Made by a program: the position numbers and the translations under genes. The notes under the pieces were generated by a model, which did not search any database, was not told the DNA's origin, and saw only the letters and a program-made list of their open reading frames with translations. Positions 34,660 through 44,467 of a stretch of DNA of 64,000 bases are shown piece after piece. Source of the DNA: Xylogone sp. PMI_703 (taxonomy: Eukaryota > Ascomycota > Leotiomycetes). Each line of letters starts with the position of its first letter. Position 1 is the first letter of the stretch. The stretch covers positions 8,990,001 through 9,054,000 of the forward strand of contig JAJTUQ010000001.1 of assembly GCA_021399445.1 (NCBI GenBank). Reading direction: 5' to 3'.

Positions 34660-35114
34660 TCTCGGAGATAGATTGATCGGAAAAGGGCAACCAGGGATAA
34701 AGATGCTTTTGAACGTCTCCGATTTTCTACCTCAGAAAGATCTTGTCCGGAGTGCGTGCAGACTGTACTTGTCTCTCGGCTCCGCATCTGCAGTGCTGGC
34801 TTCCTGGTTTTCGTATTTGCGTCTACAAATCCCCCGAACCTCCCTCAAGCAGCTTATATCCGATCGCAACGTCAAAGATAGTGTGTCCAATGTATTCAAC
34901 AGTACAAAGGGAGAAACCCGCGGATTCGAGAATAAAGGGGGGGAAAATGAAATGAGATAAGAGCGGAGCTACTCCATAGAGGAACACTGATAAAGAGCGC
35001 AAACCCTATGTCATAACCAAGGGGAGCTGTTTACGGTGTCTAAGTAACTTGTAACTAATAATCCAAAATGTAACCTCCGCTCTAACATGTTATCGCCTAT
35101 AGTTTTTCTCTCGC

Positions 35115-35495
35115 TCACATGAATCTGTTATACCAAATCAGTGGGCCTTTATTGTAAAATTTAAAATTATGCTCAGCACTGTTACAAATGATTGAGGAAC
35201 TGAAGCGTTCAATATTTAAAATCATACTAGAATAGCTTGTAGTATTATGAAGATTCATTTTACAAAATATTACGGTTGTTGAGTTTGTTGTGTAGTGATT
35301 TTGTTCAGTTTTTATGGAAAACAGTTTGTGTGGAACTATATACCGTAATGAAATAATTCTTGGCATCTTCCTCCGGGCGCCTCTTCTTATATTCTCTCTA
35401 TTTCTTCTCCGATTCTCCCATTCTAACAAGATGAGAACCCCTGCGACTCCAAGGTTTTGCCGTGCTAATTCATAGTGAAGAGACTTACGTAGCAT
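35115..35495 (-). CDS. Doubtful hypothetical protein, 126 aa
   Basis: The longest uninterrupted frame in this part of the island, with an ATG. N-terminal half is basic (WENRRRNRENIRRGARRK); the rest is Ser/Asn/Tyr-rich with no transmembrane or secretion signal. I recognise no domain. In AT-rich DNA a frame this long can occur by chance. Confidence 0.18.
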   Translation of the reverse strand: MLRKSLHYELARQNLGVAGVLILLEWENRRRNRENIRRGARRKMPRIISLRYIVPHKLFSIKTEQNHYTTNSTTVIFCKMNLHNTTSYSSMILNIERFSSSIICNSAEHNFKFYNKGPLIWYNRFM

Positions 35496-35764
35496 ACATA
35501 CTAATGAGCGAATCTTAAGAGCTTGCTATTTTCATAGCGTTGTTGAGGCGCGTTGACGATTTCGGGAAGATCTCCTATTATCTCTTGTTCACACGCTCCT
35601 CTAAGAAGCTCGAATTCCTAGTGTGATGGGGACATGGTGCAGAGTTTGATTGCCACTTCCGCTCACATTGAAGGCTCGAGGGCTCTAGTACCCTTTGATC
35701 AAAGGGAAGTTTACGGTGACCGATGTTTCTCATTCATATTTTGACGACCATCAACATGAGCACT

Positions 35765-35989
35765 TTATGAGCCGAAGTATGTAACTACATTATATCCCTT
35801 GTGTACCTTGGGGCTGTCGGGCAGCCCACTGTCCTGAATATATATGGGCGTAACAGTTTTTTGACTATCTGAAAAGCCCAAGGAAACGGAATCTTGGAGT
35901 AATGTGTTGATGTTTGTTTTAATGAATCCTTCTTGCCTTTCAAGACCCTGAGTCCACCTAGGATCCTGCTTTGCCAGCTTTTCTGCCAA
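35765..35989 (-). pseudogene. Possible exon or gene fragment, unrecognised
   Basis: Seventy-four codons open on the minus strand without an ATG near its start; a stop lies just upstream and CAG acceptor-like sites are close. The translation (LAKQDPRWTQGLERQEGF, NINTLLQDSVSLGF, PKVHKGYNVVTYFG) has the look of a real soluble protein end rather than random sequence. I cannot name a family. It could be the last exon of a gene whose upstream exons are decayed. Confidence 0.25.
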
Positions 35990-36652
35990 CCCGTTACCTT
36001 AATCTAGAACCCCGCACCCTTGGCTTTGGCAAGTCTTTAGATGATGATGTGCAAGCCCGACAAAGCTGCCGAGAAGGGTTCATCACCAGAACTATATTGA
36101 CTGGACTCTAGTAGTCAACTATGTGGTGTTATGATTGCGTATTCCTGCTTTTTTTGTGTTTTTTTGACAACATCCTCGAAATTGGATTAGTAGAAGTGCG
36201 TTGAATATCATGCCACTTTCTTGTAGCTCCTCCCCTAAAACTTAGTTTATCAATCTACCAAGGCGTATCCCCCAAGTCCCACCCAGGTACCGTTCCTGAA
36301 ATGCGATTAAAGATCTGTTAAACCATTGCGGAGCTGCTGGATTATGTCATTCGAGATTTCAAAGCGGTAAATTTTATTCGAAAAGAGTAAGAGAACTCCT
36401 GAAAAGGACGGTTTTGATAGCTTTTAGATGGAGAGTAAACGGATATCTGCTTCCCGTTGGTAGTCGGGTTTTGAATCCGTTAAACTACTCAAGTAAACTT
36501 AAGCTGTGTAGCCCATTTGGGTTTAACGTTCTCACCTCGGGTAACACACCAAAGTGGTCCGTCTGGTCCGTCCTTGGAACACTTTTGATATAGGTAGGAA
36601 CCAAGAAATCAATAGCACTTAGCTTGGATTATAATAGGAGTGTATTACTAAG

Positions 36653-36781
36653 TCATATTTCATCGTCAACGCTAAAGAAGTGCTCATCCACTTCATTCAC
36701 ATCAGATTGAGAATTAACGGGTCTCCGGGCTCCCAATGACTGAGAAACCGATGGAATATGTTTATGCACCACCTCCGTCAT
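36653..36781 (-). CDS. Doubtful 42-aa acidic peptide or gene end
   Basis: ATG to TGA frame rich in Ser, Val, Asp and Glu, ending EVDEHFFSVDDEI. It could be the C-terminal exon of a lost gene. No start context or partner exon supports it further. Confidence 0.15.
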   Translation of the reverse strand: MTEVVHKHIPSVSQSLGARRPVNSQSDVNEVDEHFFSVDDEI

Positions 36782-36867
36782 ATACAACAGCTAAGCTGAC
36801 TACCACCACCAAGCACTGAGAGACACATCTTTGGTCCAGGTCTGTCCTATTCAATTCTTCGATCCCG

Positions 36868-36980
36868 AGATCCAGCAGAAAATCTCATGAGGGTGTAGAC
36901 TTGTTCGTCTGTGGTAATGGTCACGAGCTCTTTCATCTACGTCATGTTTAGCAACTTCCTCGCAATCGGTCACTGAAAAC
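36868..36980 (-). pseudogene. Possible relic of an FMN-dependent alpha-hydroxy acid dehydrogenase
   Basis: The minus strand reads FSVTDCEEVAKHDVDERARD then HYH, and after a shift of frame TDEQVYTLMR. This resembles the N-terminal signature of lactate/alpha-hydroxy acid dehydrogenases (S-V-x-D-x-E-x-x-A, W-D-Y-Y, A-D-x-E-x-T-L). The tryptophan of the WDYY motif is replaced and the frame breaks, so it would be non-functional. The match was made by eye from a short stretch and could be wrong. Confidence 0.22.
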
Positions 36981-36989
36981 TTGTCAGCT

Positions 36990-37700
36990 GAGAATATTGC
37001 TGTAAGAATGGCACCGGAAGCTAATTAACATCCGTGGTTAGCAACCTGGTGACGATCCACACTGCCCGCCGTGCATTGGCATCAACAAGGGTAAACATAC
37101 CCTGTTAGCCATATGAACAACAACCTCGCTTTGCAACTATACGTTAACACAAATTACAAAACATGTAAGACGACTCGGAATCACATGAAACTATCTAAGC
37201 ATTCTCCTTATACAAAAGCCGCTTGAAAAGCGTGGCGGTTTTTGATTCCGACTCTTATTATGACACGTTTGCCTACCATCAACTCATCATCAATCTCCAG
37301 TGGCAAAAATTTGAGAGCAGAGAACAGACAATTATTCTTGTAGTAATTATTTCGTAATAAATCCCTTCTATGACATTATCATGTGATACACTATATTGCA
37401 ATACTTCTGTGCATAGTAGAAGACATGAAAAACAAACTCCTTCCTATATGGCTAGAGCCGCCGGTTGGACATATCTGGGTATGAAGTAGCTTTTTATTGG
37501 GAGGTGGTACTATTAGTATAGTTGATCAAGATAAAGTCAGATGAGTGCATTACATTGCTAGTCTCATAAGTTGAGACAGTGGCTTAGAACGGGCCGTTAA
37601 TCATAAGGAAGACGACACCAATTTCGCGTTCTATGGAGCTTCCTAGTTAAATTTCCTTTCCTCCCTTTTCCTCCCTTATTATCGTCTATTATCTCACTCA
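36990..37700. other. No gene seen
   Basis: Balanced to AT-rich sequence without a long frame, repeat edge or RNA gene I can support. CT-rich run at about 37650-37680. Confidence 0.4.
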
Positions 37701-37717
37701 GCGGATACCTTCCTCGC

Positions 37718-38520
37718 ATGGTTTTGGATATATCGTCTACACCTGTGCCACTCCTTCTGTCACGTATCAGCCAATCTTATATTCAAACAACCGTTATTAT
37801 GATACAGAATTCAGTCGAAGCTGCCTTGAAGAGCAAGACCTTGCTCCTTCCCATAGCAACACCGGTGCTCCCTCCAACTCCTCTTGTTAGTATCAGCTGT
37901 CACTAAGATATTGTCAAGCAGGGATAATTACTAACTGATTTAGCCAACTCCTCATGTCTTCGAGAAGATTCATAGAGATGGCGTCATAACTCTATGGGTA
38001 TGTAACGGATACTTATTTGCTTGTGCTCAACCGGAGTTTGCCCACCCACTAACCTTGAGTAAGGTAACTTTTGCTATCATACTTGCCATCGCCCTCATCT
38101 TTTTATTCCTAGCTTAGGAAACCATAGTAGTATGTTGAATTATTTTTTGATAGTGCTGAGACGTCTATCTCCTAATAAAATGACTCTAGCAAAAATATTT
38201 ATTCCATATCCACTAGTTTTGATATTCGTCTTTATAACGATAGTCTACTTCACCATGGCAACCAGTGACGTGAGTACCTACATACACCCTAAACATGTAA
38301 ATACCTGAAACCCTATAGATAGAATTACGAAAGCGTATGTCTTCCATCAAATCTCTCTTGTAGGCCTGCTATCTACAATAGGCTTTAACCACTTCGCTCC
38401 AGATTTATAACCTGGCCTTCTTCGCCGGCCTCAATGAAGTTAGCATTCTCGCCGTTTTCTAACAGCCCCATGGCCTGGTTGCCGGACATATGCCATCTTG
38501 AAGTCAGGTTGCTTCTCTAT
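37718..38520 (+). pseudogene. Possible relic of a membrane protein gene
   Basis: Several short plus-strand frames encode hydrophobic segments in succession: VTFAIILAIALIFLFLA (about 38059-38115), MTLAKIFIPYPLVLIFVFIT from 38178, and after a GTGAGT..TAG gap (38269-38363) the segment LQIYNLAFFAGLNEVSILAVF (about 38395-38460). Stops and frame changes lie between them. The pattern suggests a decayed multi-pass transporter with at least one intron; no family can be named. Hydrophobic runs also arise by chance in T-rich DNA. Confidence 0.22.
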
Positions 38521-38711
38521 AGTAATCATTGTCCGACTTGTCATCCTCTACTAGCTAGTCCCGTCCGCCTATCATGTTATCCTTGTGTGTGAAAGTACAA
38601 CAATTAAATCTACTTCTCCCTTGTCATATTTAATTTCATCATCAAGGCACTTATTATATTCTATGAGTTCTAGATGATAGGGCCGGTAAGTGGAGTGTTG
38701 ATATTGTCACA

Positions 38712-38860
38712 TACAGTACGGGACCGCGGTGCCCTACAGCAGTACCCCCTTACTACAAACAAGCAATCAGCTATGAGTCTACATGTATGATTACCCCATC
38801 TGTTTAAGAGCTTTTATGCACTTCTACCAGATGGAGCGACAATAAGCTTCCAAAGCTGTA
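38712..38860 (+). repeat. Direct repeat, intact-looking copy
   Basis: Begins TACAGTACGGGACCGCGG, reminiscent of a pogo/Fot-type terminal repeat after a TA. The segment from GGTGCCCTACAGCAGTACCC matches 39308 onward, where transitions have changed it. No second terminal repeat was found. Confidence 0.35.
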
Positions 38861-38898
38861 AATAAATATCCTAATTGCAAACTGTATGATTTTTGTTA

Positions 38899-39623
38899 CA
38901 GTATGTGGACACAAGTCTACGCGCAAACACGAAAATTCGTGAATCCGCGTCATCCTCCTTCGCCCAGCCTTTTATACAAACCAATGCCACGGGCTCCCAG
39001 GAACACTTAAACCCCCTTTAAAGGAGTTATCCCCTAATCAAAGCTCTCGAATTTGTGAAGTTAAAACAAATGGAGCTAAAATAACTAAAATTACGCACGT
39101 TAAAAGTTATGCTAGGTTAATTGTACATGCTGTACTTACTAATGCTCAAAACGAAGCCTTTTGTATCTTCAAACTATAACATGATACGTTTGCTTTATTG
39201 ACTTTACTTGATTAAGAGTTTACCTTTAAAACTATAGGAGTAAATCTTAAGATTACTACAACTCAATTAAAGTATGTAAATTAGATAAATGTAAACTAAT
39301 CCACATATGATAAAGGAAAGCAGTGCCTTATAACAGTACCTTTTTACTTACAAGTGTAAATTACCTGTCACTGCATTATAAACAATTAATTAATTATAAA
39401 TCACCACCTGTAATATCTTCACTTGTTGAGAGTGTTTATGAACAGTTCAAGGTGGAGTGATAATATTAATTATATATTATACACTTAATTTTGATCTTAG
39501 TACAATACTTTATTTTTTTAAATTAAAATTAAATTAGGTGAATAATTACAATTTGAAGGTAGTAAAATTATATTGTGAAAAAGGCTATTTTTAGCATGCG
39601 TGTAGACTTATGTCCAGCCACTG
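38899..39623. mobile_element. Tc1/mariner-like relic or MITE, 725 bp
   Basis: Terminal inverted repeats of about 28 bp (CAGTATGTGGACACAAGTCT from 38899; inverse CAGTGGCTGGACATAAGTCT ending 39623) with about six mismatches, flanked by TA on both sides (38897-38898, 39624-39625). TA target and CAGT ends fit the Tc1/mariner superfamily. No transposase frame remains; the interior turns strongly AT-rich. Confidence 0.6.
39306..39480 (+). repeat. Direct repeat, transition-mutated copy inside the Tc1-like relic
   Basis: Matches 38722-38860 with C-to-T and G-to-A changes (GGTGCCCTACAGCAGTACCC against AGTGCCTTATAACAGTACCT). It lies in the same orientation, inside the mariner-like element. Confidence 0.35.
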
Positions 39624-39724
39624 TATAAAAGTTGGTTACATATTCCCAGGCAATAATAGTATCTATAACATATAAACAAATTTTCGATAGACCACTAAAT
39701 TAATAAGTTAATCTACAAGACTGA

Positions 39725-39834
39725 TGATCCAACGAATTAATTAGCATTGATTTGATTTGCTCAATGGATTTTTAAGTCTTTAATTCAGTTAGATTGATGC
39801 CTTCTAATCAAAATAAATTAGATCAATTCCAACA
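39725..39834. mobile_element. 110-bp TG..CA insertion
   Basis: Starts TGATCCAACG, ends ATTCCAACA, and is flanked by CTGA on both sides (39721-39724, 39835-39838). Too short to code. It may be a very small solo LTR. The 4-bp match alone could be chance. Confidence 0.35.
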
Positions 39835-39987
39835 CTGATCTACACAAAAACATGATTATTTACTTGATACATCAAAACATGTTTTAGTCGGACCCTGAAG
39901 TTAAACAACTGTGAGGTTTGTGGATTAACTGTAATAATAAACCTGAGCAGTACTTGGTAAATCGTCTACTTTATTCCTAATTCTTTC

Positions 39988-40654
39988 TTACAGCGAAAAT
40001 ACTGCAGCCAGTATGACAACACCTGTCCAAGCTTTCTTAATATACAGGGTGTCTGCAGCTGCTTCTGAAGTGGCACTAGAAGGCGCACTACTCTTCGTCG
40101 ATGAGCCTTCTACACAATCACACAAATTAATAACTCATTCGATACACTGAGTTTAAGCAATACTAACTAGCAGCTTGCGTCACAGTTGCAGAAGTTGCTT
40201 CAACAGACTTCTTAGGTGCAGAACCACTTGTGGCAGTTGCGGATGGGATGGATGCAGAAACGACTGTTGCCGAGGAAAGGCAAGCCTTCTGGCAGTTCTC
40301 ATAAGCAAGATTGTCTACAGCTGTACCATTCCCATGGGGGCAGGCAGAAATACACTCGATTGTATGGTTCTGCTCGGCATAGCCTTCCAAGGAGAGGGTA
40401 ATACAGTTCGCTCTGCAAGTAGTATCCGTAGCAGCGCCTGCAAAGTTGTAAATTACTGTATAACAAGAGGGTTATGCATGGATATGCTCACAAGAAGCTA
40501 AGCAAGATGCCTCAGAAGATTGTGCTGGGCTTAAGCTCACGGTGGTTGGAGCACCGACCGATGATGAAATGGAAAATGTATAAGTAGCGTTTGATTGCGC
40601 TTTTGCAAAAAGAACGAGTAGATTGTTCAGAACGAGGATAGTGCTGAAATGCAT
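39988..40654 (-). CDS. Cysteine-rich secreted protein with predicted GPI anchor, 184 aa, 3 exons
   Basis: Minus-strand gene with exons 40654-40492, 40437-40168 and 40109-39988 (555 nt). Introns are 54 nt (GTGAGC..TTGCAG) and 58 nt (GTTAGT..GTGTAG), both in phase 1, and joining them keeps the frame from the ATG (context ACCAAAATG) to the TAA. Residues 1-20 form a signal peptide ending at AKAQS. The mature part has four C-x3-C pairs (CLASC, CAATDTTCRANC partly across the first junction, CISAC, CQKAC) and N-glycosylation sites. A Ser/Thr/Ala-rich stalk follows, then a C-terminal hydrophobic tail (AWTGVVILAAVFSL) typical of GPI attachment. It resembles a widespread but uncharacterised fungal cell-surface family. 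Likely located at the wall or membrane; role unknown. Confidence 0.85.
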
Positions 40655-43164
40655 TTTGGTAGTGTTAATTATTGTTGAAGTTCATAAGTGGGTAATCATG
40701 CACATCAAGATGCTTGTAATGAGCGAGGAGGGAAATAATATAACAATGAATGATTCTGTGGGGGTGTGGTATAAGTACAAGAATGGAAGAAGTATTCGTT
40801 TTGTCCGGCTATGAGGAATTACCGCAGAGGAACAGTTGTAATTAAACCACCGGAAATCACACCAGTAGCTTTTGTTTGGTTCTCAAGCACTCGGCTGATT
40901 CACCATCACAATTGTAATGTCCGTTTCAACTAGCTTAGCCTAGTCAACCCACTTCCACCTTCAGGGAACATTAGACTCAACATACGTGTACACATCAGAC
41001 TTAAATCTAGGATCTTTCAACAGCAATTGAAGGAGATTCTCTTCCTTGGACCTTCACTGACATATGGCCGTCTGCGCGTGACTAGAATGTCCTCGTAATG
41101 CAGCTAATACTCGGGCCGAGAAACGCATACGGAATAAGCCTTAGGTAGTACATTTGGTTGCCATGAACGACCCTTTTACATGTGTCCAGCTGATTCATCA
41201 GATCGGCCAGTCAGCTGTCTGAACCATTAGATTTTACAACATACGAATCGGCGATCTGTTGGAATATCTGATGAGCCAGATGAATAAAATATGACACCCG
41301 AAATGTGGTAACTTATCTAGTAACTAGATTTGACCGCAATACCGATCTACGCCAATTTGCCGTACTTGGAGTAGCTTTGGAGATCCAAATCCACAATTAT
41401 CTGTAGATAGTCTTTCAGTGCACGTTCCTTTGTCAAATCCATCGGCTAAGCCCTTGACGACAATTCTTTCCCCATGTCTTTCCTCCGCTCTAAGTAGATA
41501 GTTTCTCCCCTTTATAGTCTTCCTTTGAAGATATGAAGCCCAAGACAGAATAGCAGATCGGAATTTCCTCTCGCATTATCCGTAGCTGCACATAAATATC
41601 CCACTACTGAATCCTAATATATGTGCTATTATTCATTGTTGTCCTAAATTCAGGTATGGCAATTGTATACTATACAGACTACAAAACTACCTCAACATAA
41701 GAATATTGCATATACAATATAAACAGAGACATGATTCTGAGATACATGAGATCCATCAACAAGGTATTTGAATCAAAACTTGCATTTGAATCCAAAAGAG
41801 GAAGGAGATAAAGAAGATGATCGATTAGAGGGTAACAGTGACATAAACACTTTGGTCTTTTGACTTATTTCTGGTGGCTCTTTCTTGCTGGTTCCGTATT
41901 TCTAATTTTTAAGTTCTGCACGCTCTATTCTAGGCCGATCAAGCAGTACTGTATGTGCGTGTTTTCTCATTCTCAGTGCAAGAGCTACAGAGTTCCGGAA
42001 TCAACGGGCGGATAATAGTACTGTTAAGCATGAGGGAACACTACCTATGTATTGGGCCACGCGGATACCATAGCATCAAGTAAATGAAAACTTTTTATAC
42101 TTCGAACGTAAGTAAATCCATTATCCAAAAATAAAAACCTTTGCATGATCCACGCGCATCTTCACGGGGCTTGGCTTGCGGAATCAAGATTGAGCTCCTG
42201 CCATTAATCTGGATATGAAACAGGCTATTTGCATCCCTCGCATCACCAATCCTGGCCGGAGTGCCATATTCACATGCGTTGAATTGCTATAGCGTGGTTC
42301 ATTCTTTTCCGAAAAAAGAGGAAAAGAAAATTGGGTAATCATGCAATTGTGTATAGTAACCCTTTCCCCATCTTTTTTACAACATGCAAGTGTAAATCCA
42401 GATCTACTAGGTTGCGCCCAGTAAATCCGGATAACAACAACAGACGTTGACAATACTTGCTAACAAGCCAGATATTCTCTTTTTGAAGATCATAATAGAA
42501 CTAGGTTGAATTGTAGTTAGGCTGACCTGGTAAAGATGGTGGGAGACTAAAAGGCCATTCACAAGAGGTGCATAGGAGCTGTTGCCGAAATATTCAGATG
42601 GGATATCAGAACATTGAATTTCATTATTGAAGAGAGTCTAGGATTTGCGGATATCATTCCGCCGAACAGTATACCAAACAAATAGAGCGGTAATGTATGC
42701 CATTTTGATTGAGCATATGTAACTTTTTATTTTTAGAACCGTGCTCTCGACGTCATGGTCACCTATGGCTATCAGCTGATATTAATATGTCTTGCAATAC
42801 GTCTCGGAATAGGAATATTCTCGTGTTTGTATAATTTTCATGGTTCGTTCTGCCAAGGAGATGGCTTGGTCACTATTCGGTCTCCAAATTCTTCAATTTA
42901 TATGACAACCTCGATCGATGACACTAAGCACATGTGTGTTCTCTTCCGGATATGTCTCACTGAGAGAAGTTCAACATCCGGCCTCTAAAAGAATCCAAAT
43001 TCCTATAAATTGATCTCATGGATCACATATTGAAGATACACCTTAGTCTCAACAGCTTGATTTTCCTTATTACGTTGGTTCCTGAGTGCTAAATTCTAGT
43101 GAGATACGGATATTCTATAGCGCTTCTTAATAGACACTACAGCTCTTCTCGCGGCGGATCGAAA
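40655..43164. other. Intergenic DNA, no supported gene
   Basis: Balanced-composition sequence upstream of both secreted-protein genes, which are transcribed away from it in opposite directions, so promoters of both should lie here. Short frames at 42184-42453 (minus) and 42755-42988 (plus) show no domain and are probably chance. I found no repeat of the transposon families of this window. Confidence 0.4.
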
Positions 43165-43551
43165 ATGAAGCTCACCCTCACAATGGTGCTGACCTTGGCA
43201 GCTTATGTAGCAGCTGTCCCAGGTGACTGGAACAAGGTTACAAACACGGTCACGCAGTCAGTGACAGTTACCAAACCAGTTACTCAGATTGCAACAGTCA
43301 CCAAGACAGCAACAATCACCAAACCAGTCACTCAGACACTGACAGTTGTAAAACCGGTCACACTCACAGTTACACTTACCAAACCGGTCATTCAGACCTC
43401 AGTAGTCACTAAGCCAGTTACTCAAACCGCAACAGTCACCAAGACGGTGGTCAAACCAATTACACAAACAGTGACACCACCGCCTGTCACAATCAAAAAG
43501 TCTGTTACAAAAACAGAGACAAAATCATTCCCTACAAAACATGCATGGTAG
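43165..43551 (+). CDS. Small secreted Thr/Val-rich repeat protein, 128 aa
   Basis: Single-exon frame. The first ATG is at 43165 (context TCGAAAATG); the frame is open further upstream only from a GTG. Residues 1-19 are a signal peptide (MKLTLTMVLTLAAYVAAVPG) with cleavage near AVPG. The mature protein is almost wholly made of imperfect 6-8 residue repeats of the type T-V-T-K-P-V-T-Q-T, about a dozen of them, then PPPVTIKKS and a Lys/Thr-rich end. There is no cysteine and no GPI tail. Alternating Thr/Val favours beta strand, and Thr-rich repeats are often O-mannosylated in fungi. The function is unknown; wall protein, adhesin fragment or effector are all possible. Confidence 0.75.
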   Translation: MKLTLTMVLTLAAYVAAVPGDWNKVTNTVTQSVTVTKPVTQIATVTKTATITKPVTQTLTVVKPVTLTVTLTKPVIQTSVVTKPVTQTATVTKTVVKPITQTVTPPPVTIKKSVTKTETKSFPTKHAW

Positions 43552-43952
43552 ATGGAAGATGCAGGATCGATTGCATTGAAGTTGTGTGCAGCCTATCCTC
43601 TATATATGTGATGGGGGCAGGCGTACCCCGGGTTTAAGGCCTCCATGATATGATAGGTCAACTTATGTACTAAATAATAATATTCATATTTAGCTTATTA
43701 AGCATTTTACTGAATTTCCTTTAAATTATACTTATACTTTTGATATTACTAAATAACCTTTTGTTATTACTGATATACTTCCTGGATTATATTAACTAGG
43801 ACATCTTAATTACTACTAAATACTTAAGTATATAATCTTTAATATTTAATTATTTATTATTCTTGTAAATTTTTATAATAACTATAATATTAATTAATAT
43901 ACTTTTGTACTCGTTATCTTATAATAAATAATTTAATGACATAATCTATAAC
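43552..43952. other. Island edge running into AT-rich DNA
   Basis: The 3' flank of the Thr/Val gene to about 43660 is balanced; from about 43670 the DNA is AT-rich and without frames. By position it may be the upstream continuation of repeat B, but I could not confirm an alignment. Confidence 0.35.
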
Positions 43953-44145
43953 TGTCGGTACACTCCTATAACGCGTGGCACGACGTAATACTGTAATTAC
44001 GGTATGCTAATTGCGTTATATTGAGAGAGGTTGTCATTTCTACTATGTATGGCCGGAGGGGTTATATAGCTTACGGCTACGGCTCTCCTCCGGAATAGGT
44101 TTAGCTTACATACACGTGATAGGCACGTGCTGGTATGAACCAACA
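43953..44145 (-). repeat. Solo LTR of family E, 193 bp
   Basis: Starts TGTCGGTACACTCC and ends ATGAACCAACA, flanked by ATAAC on both sides (43948-43952, 44146-44150). It shares the ends and the ATAACGCGTGGCACGA-type core with the element E LTRs but is a distinct, less mutated subfamily. A single LTR with a target duplication points to recombination between the two LTRs of a former full element. Confidence 0.75.
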
Positions 44146-44159
44146 ATAACCATAATATA

Positions 44160-44389
44160 TGTTAAGATTATGATCGTTATACTCATATAAGGGAAGTGTT
44201 GGTTCACTAGGCACTACTGTATTGTAGGGTTAAATAGGCTTATATTGGCTTATACATTGTATGTTTATTCTTATATTCAGTATTTAAGGAGTTGTACCCT
44301 TAAATACTCTCTTACCGGATTATTAGTTGTTCTACTCCAATCGTATAACTACCAAGCGTCAGTATACTTTGCTCCTATAATTCCTAACA
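44160..44389 (-). repeat. 3' LTR of Copia A3
   Basis: 230 bp, inverse of 6127-6356, less mutated than its partner. Confidence 0.85.
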
Positions 44390-44467
44390 CTTTTACTCAG
44401 ATCATATAAATGCTATAATGTAGTTTATGTCAGTTTCACTTCGTTAATATCATTTTTCAGTCACTCT

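Noticed and set aside
34703..34960. 85-codon plus-strand frame
   Set aside because: No domain, no signal sequence, overlaps no splice structure; could be chance.
36440..36500. tRNA-like T-arm (GGGTTTTGAATCCG)
   Set aside because: No matching D-arm, anticodon arm or acceptor stem could be folded around it.
42184..42453. 89-codon minus-strand frame
   Set aside because: No recognisable protein features and no intron signals; probably chance.
42755..42988. 77-codon plus-strand frame with a hydrophobic start
   Set aside because: The hydrophobic part resembles a signal sequence weakly, but the remainder shows no domain and the start context is not convincing.
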